Part shown: one piece after another, positions 63,989-64,000 of the stretch
How positions within the stretch are numbered: position 1 is the first letter of the stretch
Layout: each line of letters starts with the position of its first letter
From: Thaumasiovibrio sp047250365
Lineage (GTDB): Bacteria > Pseudomonadota > Gammaproteobacteria > Enterobacterales > Vibrionaceae
Assembly (NCBI RefSeq): GCF_047250365.1
Contig: NZ_JBLBVL010000020.1
Coordinates: 10,577 to 74,576, forward strand
Length of the DNA: 64,000 nt
Reading direction: 5' to 3'
Notes under the pieces: model-generated
Told to the model about the DNA's origin: nothing
What the model saw: only the letters and a program-made list of their open reading frames with translations
The model's database searches: none
Program-made: the position numbers and the translations under genes

Positions 63989-64000
63989 GTTCTTTAACAA
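63989..64000 (+). promoter_or_regulatory. boxA antitermination site of an rRNA operon leader
   Basis: GTTCTTTAACAA at the window end matches the core of rrn boxA (TGCTCTTTAACAA). The 16S rRNA gene must begin within a few hundred bases beyond the window. Confidence 0.85.

Noticed and set aside
1..64000. A new defence, secretion or biosynthetic system
   Set aside because: Nearly every gene belongs to a well-known core family in a familiar Vibrionaceae order; the few unknowns are isolated small proteins, so no multi-gene novel system can be supported.

Overview
This window is a 64-kb, gene-dense stretch of core chromosome from a gammaproteobacterium of the family Vibrionaceae, centred on the chromosomal replication origin. 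The assignment rests on gene content and order (mnmG–oriC–mioC–mnmE, rpmH–rnpA–yidD–yidC, dnaA–dnaN–recF–gyrB, rsmB–trkA–trkH, yihD–srkA–dsbA, comM–ilvLGMEDA, yigZ–trkH–hemG–rrn) and on protein sequences closest to those I remember from Vibrio and E. coli. Base composition looks near 48-50% GC, which would suit genera such as Salinivibrio or Grimontia, but I cannot fix the genus by reading alone.

Left arm (1-17.5 kb, mostly + strand): the 3' end of rsmB, the potassium uptake pair trkA-trkH, trhA, yihD, the oxidase-assembly factor ccoG, srkA-dsbA, a DUF523 gene, comM on the opposite strand, and the complete branched-chain amino acid operon ilvLGMEDA with an easily read transcription attenuator. 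At 17.5-18.8 kb lie two paralogous XRE regulators and a perfect 13-bp inverted repeat.

Centre (18.8-45.4 kb): glmU, the whole F-type H+-ATP synthase operon atpIBEFHAGDC, parA-parB, rsmG-mnmG, then oriC (three AT-rich 13-mers, several DnaA boxes, about 13 GATC sites), mioC, mnmE, yidC-yidD-rnpA-rpmH, a three-gene polar amino acid (probably cystine) ABC transporter, and dnaA-dnaN-recF-gyrB running away from the origin.

Right arm (45.5-64 kb): an IbpA-type small heat-shock gene with a ROSE-like RNA thermometer, avtA and malS, glyQ-glyS, an OmpA-family lipoprotein, two very small membrane proteins, a TusA-like protein, a LysR regulator facing acuI, the beta-oxidation operon fadBA with a FadR-like operator, yigZ, a second trkH, hemG, and finally two strong rRNA promoters and boxA of an rRNA operon that begins just past the window. 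Two perfect parS sites (one inside malS) and one degenerate copy lie at 46-50 kb and are the likely targets of the ParAB proteins encoded 17-22 kb away.

I found no phage, insertion sequence, CRISPR array, tRNA gene, defence island or biosynthetic cluster, and nothing I would call a new multi-gene system. The points most worth a second look are regulatory or structural: the parS cluster, the ROSE element, the XRE pair with its palindrome, the palindrome abutting the rRNA promoter, an apparent inversion of the origin segment relative to the Vibrio cholerae order I remember, and two unannotatable small membrane genes.
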